Shown piece by piece: positions 61,900-64,000 of a stretch of 64,000 bases of DNA. Position 1 is the first letter of the stretch. Every line of letters begins with the position of its first letter. The notes under the pieces were generated by a model, which made no database searches, was not told where the DNA came from, and was given only the letters and a program-made list of their open reading frames with translations. Origin of the DNA: JAEZAA01 sp964514485 (GTDB taxonomy: Bacteria > Pseudomonadota > Gammaproteobacteria > Pseudomonadales > Oleiphilaceae). A program made the translations under genes and the position numbers. Location of the stretch: positions 1 to 64,000 of the forward strand of contig CAZEWG010000013.1 in the NCBI GenBank assembly GCA_964514485.1, read 5' to 3'.

Positions 61900-63171
61900 A
61901 TGGCTTCCACAAGACGACGGGTACTGACGCCCATACTGCTCACCCTGGCGGTGGGAGGTGGCTTTAGCCGGCCCGACCCGGCGCAGGCGAATGGATTTGT
62001 GGATGACGCCGAGGTCGAGCTGAACATCCGCAATTACTACCACTACCGTAACTTCCTGGACCCAATCTATCCCCAAGCCAAGGCGGAAGAATGGGTTCAG
62101 GCCTTCATTCTCAACGCCAACTCTGGTTTTACCCCGGGGCCGGTGGGGTTTGCGGTGGATGTCATTGGCCAGTTCGGCATCAAGCTCGATGGCGGGCGGG
62201 GCACCAGTGGCACCCAGCTCTTGCCTCCAGGCTCGCCAGATGACGTGAGCCGCCTGGGTGGGGCGCTCAAGGCGCAGTACTCGGAAACCCTGCTGACCGT
62301 GGGGGAAACCGGCCTCAATCTACCGGTGCTGCGGGCTGATTTGGGGCGGATTATGCCGCAAACCTACGAAGGGGCGATGTTGAAGGTGCAGGAAATCGAG
62401 AACCTGACCTTCCACGTCGGACAGATCTGGGCCACCAGCCTGCGCAACTCTATCGATATGGACGAAGATCTGTCTTTTGGCGGGGCGACCAGCGACCGTT
62501 TCCGCTATGTGGGGGCGGAGTACCGGTTTAATGACGAACGCACCCTGGTGGGGCTCTGGGGTGCGGAACTGAAAGATATTTATCGCCAGCAGTTGCTGGG
62601 CCTGGAACATGAGCAGCCGGTGGGAGACTGGGTCTTTGAAACCCGGCTGGGGGTGTTTCTTGGCAATGAAGACGGCCGTGCCCGGGCCGGGTCCCGGGAT
62701 AATAAAACCTATAGCGGTCTGTTTGCGGCCGGCTATGGCAGCCACAAATTCACGCTGGGCTTGCAGAGGGTGACCGGCAATAGCCCCTGGATGCGGGTCG
62801 GCGCCACCGATGGCACCAGCTCCGGTGGCAGTCTGGCAAACGACAGCTTAAACGCCAGTTTCGATAATGAAGACGAGCGCTCCTGGGGTGTGCGTTATGA
62901 CTACGACTTTGCCGGCTTGAATCTCCCGGGCCTGCTGCTCACCTTGCGCTACATTAAGGGTGATAACATCACCATCCGCAGTGCCGGTGTCGAGGATGGC
63001 AGCGAGTGGGCGCGAGAGCTTCACCTGACCTACATCCTGCAGGCCGGGCCGCTGGAAGGGCTTAGCCTGAGCTGGCGCAATTCCAGCCTGCGTCGCAGCT
63101 GGAGTAACAGCACCACCAGTGACTTCAATGAAAACCGGGTGTATCTGAGCTATCCACTGTCGTTGCGTTAG
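61900..63171 (+). CDS. OprD-family outer-membrane porin
   Basis: The 423-residue protein has a signal peptide ending near PAQA (residue 30), then FVDDAEVELNIRNYYHYRNF, EEWVQAFILNANSGFTPG and GFAVDVIGQFGIKLDGG, the N-terminal pattern of OprD/Occ porins. The last strands end in LSYPLSLR. Family members admit amino acids or small carboxylates. GGAGA precedes the ATG. It is convergent with, and overlaps by four bases, the next gene. Confidence 0.92.
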   Translation: MASTRRRVLTPILLTLAVGGGFSRPDPAQANGFVDDAEVELNIRNYYHYRNFLDPIYPQAKAEEWVQAFILNANSGFTPGPVGFAVDVIGQFGIKLDGGRGTSGTQLLPPGSPDDVSRLGGALKAQYSETLLTVGETGLNLPVLRADLGRIMPQTYEGAMLKVQEIENLTFHVGQIWATSLRNSIDMDEDLSFGGATSDRFRYVGAEYRFNDERTLVGLWGAELKDIYRQQLLGLEHEQPVGDWVFETRLGVFLGNEDGRARAGSRDNKTYSGLFAAGYGSHKFTLGLQRVTGNSPWMRVGATDGTSSGGSLANDSLNASFDNEDERSWGVRYDYDFAGLNLPGLLLTLRYIKGDNITIRSAGVEDGSEWARELHLTYILQAGPLEGLSLSWRNSSLRRSWSNSTTSDFNENRVYLSYPLSLR

Positions 63172-63506
63172 CGGTACACATCATCGCTGGCGTCGTAGCG
63201 GATCAGGCGCCGGCCGGCGAAGATTGTCTGACAGTGCGTGCATTTGAACAGGGGCTTAGGGCTGAGGCTATTCAGAATGATCCAGCCGAACGCGGGCAAC
63301 ACCGTCAGGTAGCCGGCAACCGGCAGGTTGAGCAGGGCAAATAGGGCGCCACCTCCAAAGGTCGCCAGCAGGACCAGGCCGTTATAGTCACCACTCCAGA
63401 AAAGGGCTTTCAGCGGCTCGCCGCCCACCAGAGGATGGGCGAAATTCAGGGAGACTTCTCCCACCCGTCGTAAGGACTTCTGACAGCTCGGGCAGCGTTT
63501 TGTCAT
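63168..63506 (-). CDS. Small membrane protein with two zinc-ribbon CxxC motifs
   Basis: The 112-residue protein has CPSC at the N-terminus, two hydrophobic helices (about 42-82) and CTHC near residue 90. The split zinc ribbon would come together at the membrane face. I do not recognise a named family with confidence; DUF983-like proteins have a similar build. One base separates its start from the stop of the DUF1294 gene upstream. Confidence 0.7.
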   Translation of the reverse strand: MTKRCPSCQKSLRRVGEVSLNFAHPLVGGEPLKALFWSGDYNGLVLLATFGGGALFALLNLPVAGYLTVLPAFGWIILNSLSPKPLFKCTHCQTIFAGRRLIRYDASDDVYR

Positions 63507-63507
63507 C

Positions 63508-63986
63508 TCAGAAGAAACGGCCCAGGAAGGATGTAAAGGGCGGCAACAACTCAGTCAGGCTCCGGTCTGTCATAACCAACCAAACTAAAACCCCACCGTT
63601 CACCAGCACCGTGCACCAGAAAATGAACTGAAAGGGCTGCTTGCGGGTTTTGTGGCGAAACCACTGTTGGGCCAGCAGGGCTCCGGGCCAGCCGCCGGCN
63701 NNNNNNNNNNNNNNNNNNNNNNNNNNNNNNNNNNNNNNNNNNNNNNNNNNNNNNNNNNNNNNNNNNNNNNNNNNNNNNNNNNNNNNNNNNNNNNNNNNNG
63801 GGTTTTGTGGCGAAACCACTGTTGGGCCAGCAGGGCTCCGGGCCAGCCGCCGGCCACTTGAAACAGATGAAGCCGCGCCTCGGCAATGCGCCACTGGCCT
63901 TTCCTGGCTGCAGACTTGTCCAGACCATAGAGCCCAAAGGTGATGAGGCTCAGCGTCAGGTAGAATCCCGCAATGGCGACCGGCAT
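63508..63986 (-). CDS. DUF1294-family membrane protein, interrupted by a scaffold gap
   Basis: The start (MPVAIAGFYLTLSLITFGLYGLDKSAA) and the end (FWCTVLVNGGVLVWLVMTDRS) lie on either side of 100 N, and the middle GGWPGALLAQQWFRHKT is present twice. If one 55-bp copy and the N run are removed, 108 codons remain in frame and read as one normal 107-residue DUF1294 protein. The gene is therefore probably intact in the organism. Function of the family is unknown. Confidence 0.8.
63645..63854. repeat. 100-N gap flanked by exact 55-bp direct repeats (assembly artefact)
   Basis: Bases 63645-63699 and 63800-63854 are identical, and 63700-63799 are exactly 100 N. The pattern is that of two contigs sharing a k-mer-length overlap that were scaffolded without being merged. 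Confidence 0.9.
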
Positions 63987-64000
63987 CCGCCCAAACCCCA

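Noticed and set aside
63645..63854. Mobile element or target-site duplication
   Set aside because: The direct repeats flank exactly 100 N inside a single gene that becomes intact when they are merged, so an assembly cause is far more likely.

Overview
The window is about 64 kb of GC-rich DNA from a free-living gammaproteobacterium, most likely in the Pseudomonadales/Oceanospirillales neighbourhood. Supporting this are the lptM-lysA-dapF-DUF484-xerC-yigB block beside a class I adenylate cyclase (cyaA), an OprD-family porin, an OprP-type porin, a PlpD-type patatin autotransporter and an lsfA-ssuEADCBF sulfonate cluster. It is draft sequence: one 100-N scaffold gap near the right end is flanked by an exact 55-bp duplication and looks like an assembly artefact.

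Layout. (1) 1-7.8 kb, minus strand: a sulfur-starvation island, with a porin (cut by the window edge), the 1-Cys peroxiredoxin LsfA and the alkanesulfonate genes ssuEADCBF. The lsfA and ssuE transcripts each begin with a CysB-like palindrome and share a conserved leader, a related element lies in front of the porin, and the proteins are very poor in Cys and Met. (2) 7.8-15.2 kb: a CtaG-like membrane protein, a TRAP transporter (dctPQM) and a divergent orphan hybrid histidine kinase. (3) 15.4-24 kb: queC-queE (queuosine precursor synthesis), a PilZ-like protein, a YbfF-like hydrolase and tamA-tamB. (4) 24-35.9 kb: a GGDEF protein with a degenerate EAL domain, TerC, SlyD, a thioesterase, a fructosamine-kinase-like protein, a GntR regulator, the patatin outer-membrane protein with a coupled repeat protein, and several small conserved proteins. 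(5) 36-46.4 kb, minus strand: a BvgS/EvgS-type kinase, then yigB, xerC, DUF484, dapF, lysA, lptM and cyaA; cyaY, usually found here, is absent. (6) 46.4-52.9 kb: acetyltransferases, an SMR exporter, DUF421 and DUF2059 proteins, a CaCA exchanger, a metal-dependent hydrolase-family protein and a hemerythrin. (7) 52.9-56.9 kb: a three-subunit FAD/Fe-S/cytochrome c dehydrogenase plus a lipoprotein. (8) 57-64 kb: a DAHL-PAS-GGDEF-EAL protein coupled to a di-heme peroxidase, a ParD-like protein coupled to map, OprD, and two small membrane proteins at the gap.

The best candidate for something undescribed is in region 1: a repeated cis element whose mRNA can fold so that it partly traps the ribosome-binding site of a small, sulfur-free leader ORF in front of ssuE. 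A homologous copy of this leader lies in front of lsfA. No tRNA, rRNA, CRISPR array, prophage or insertion sequence was seen.
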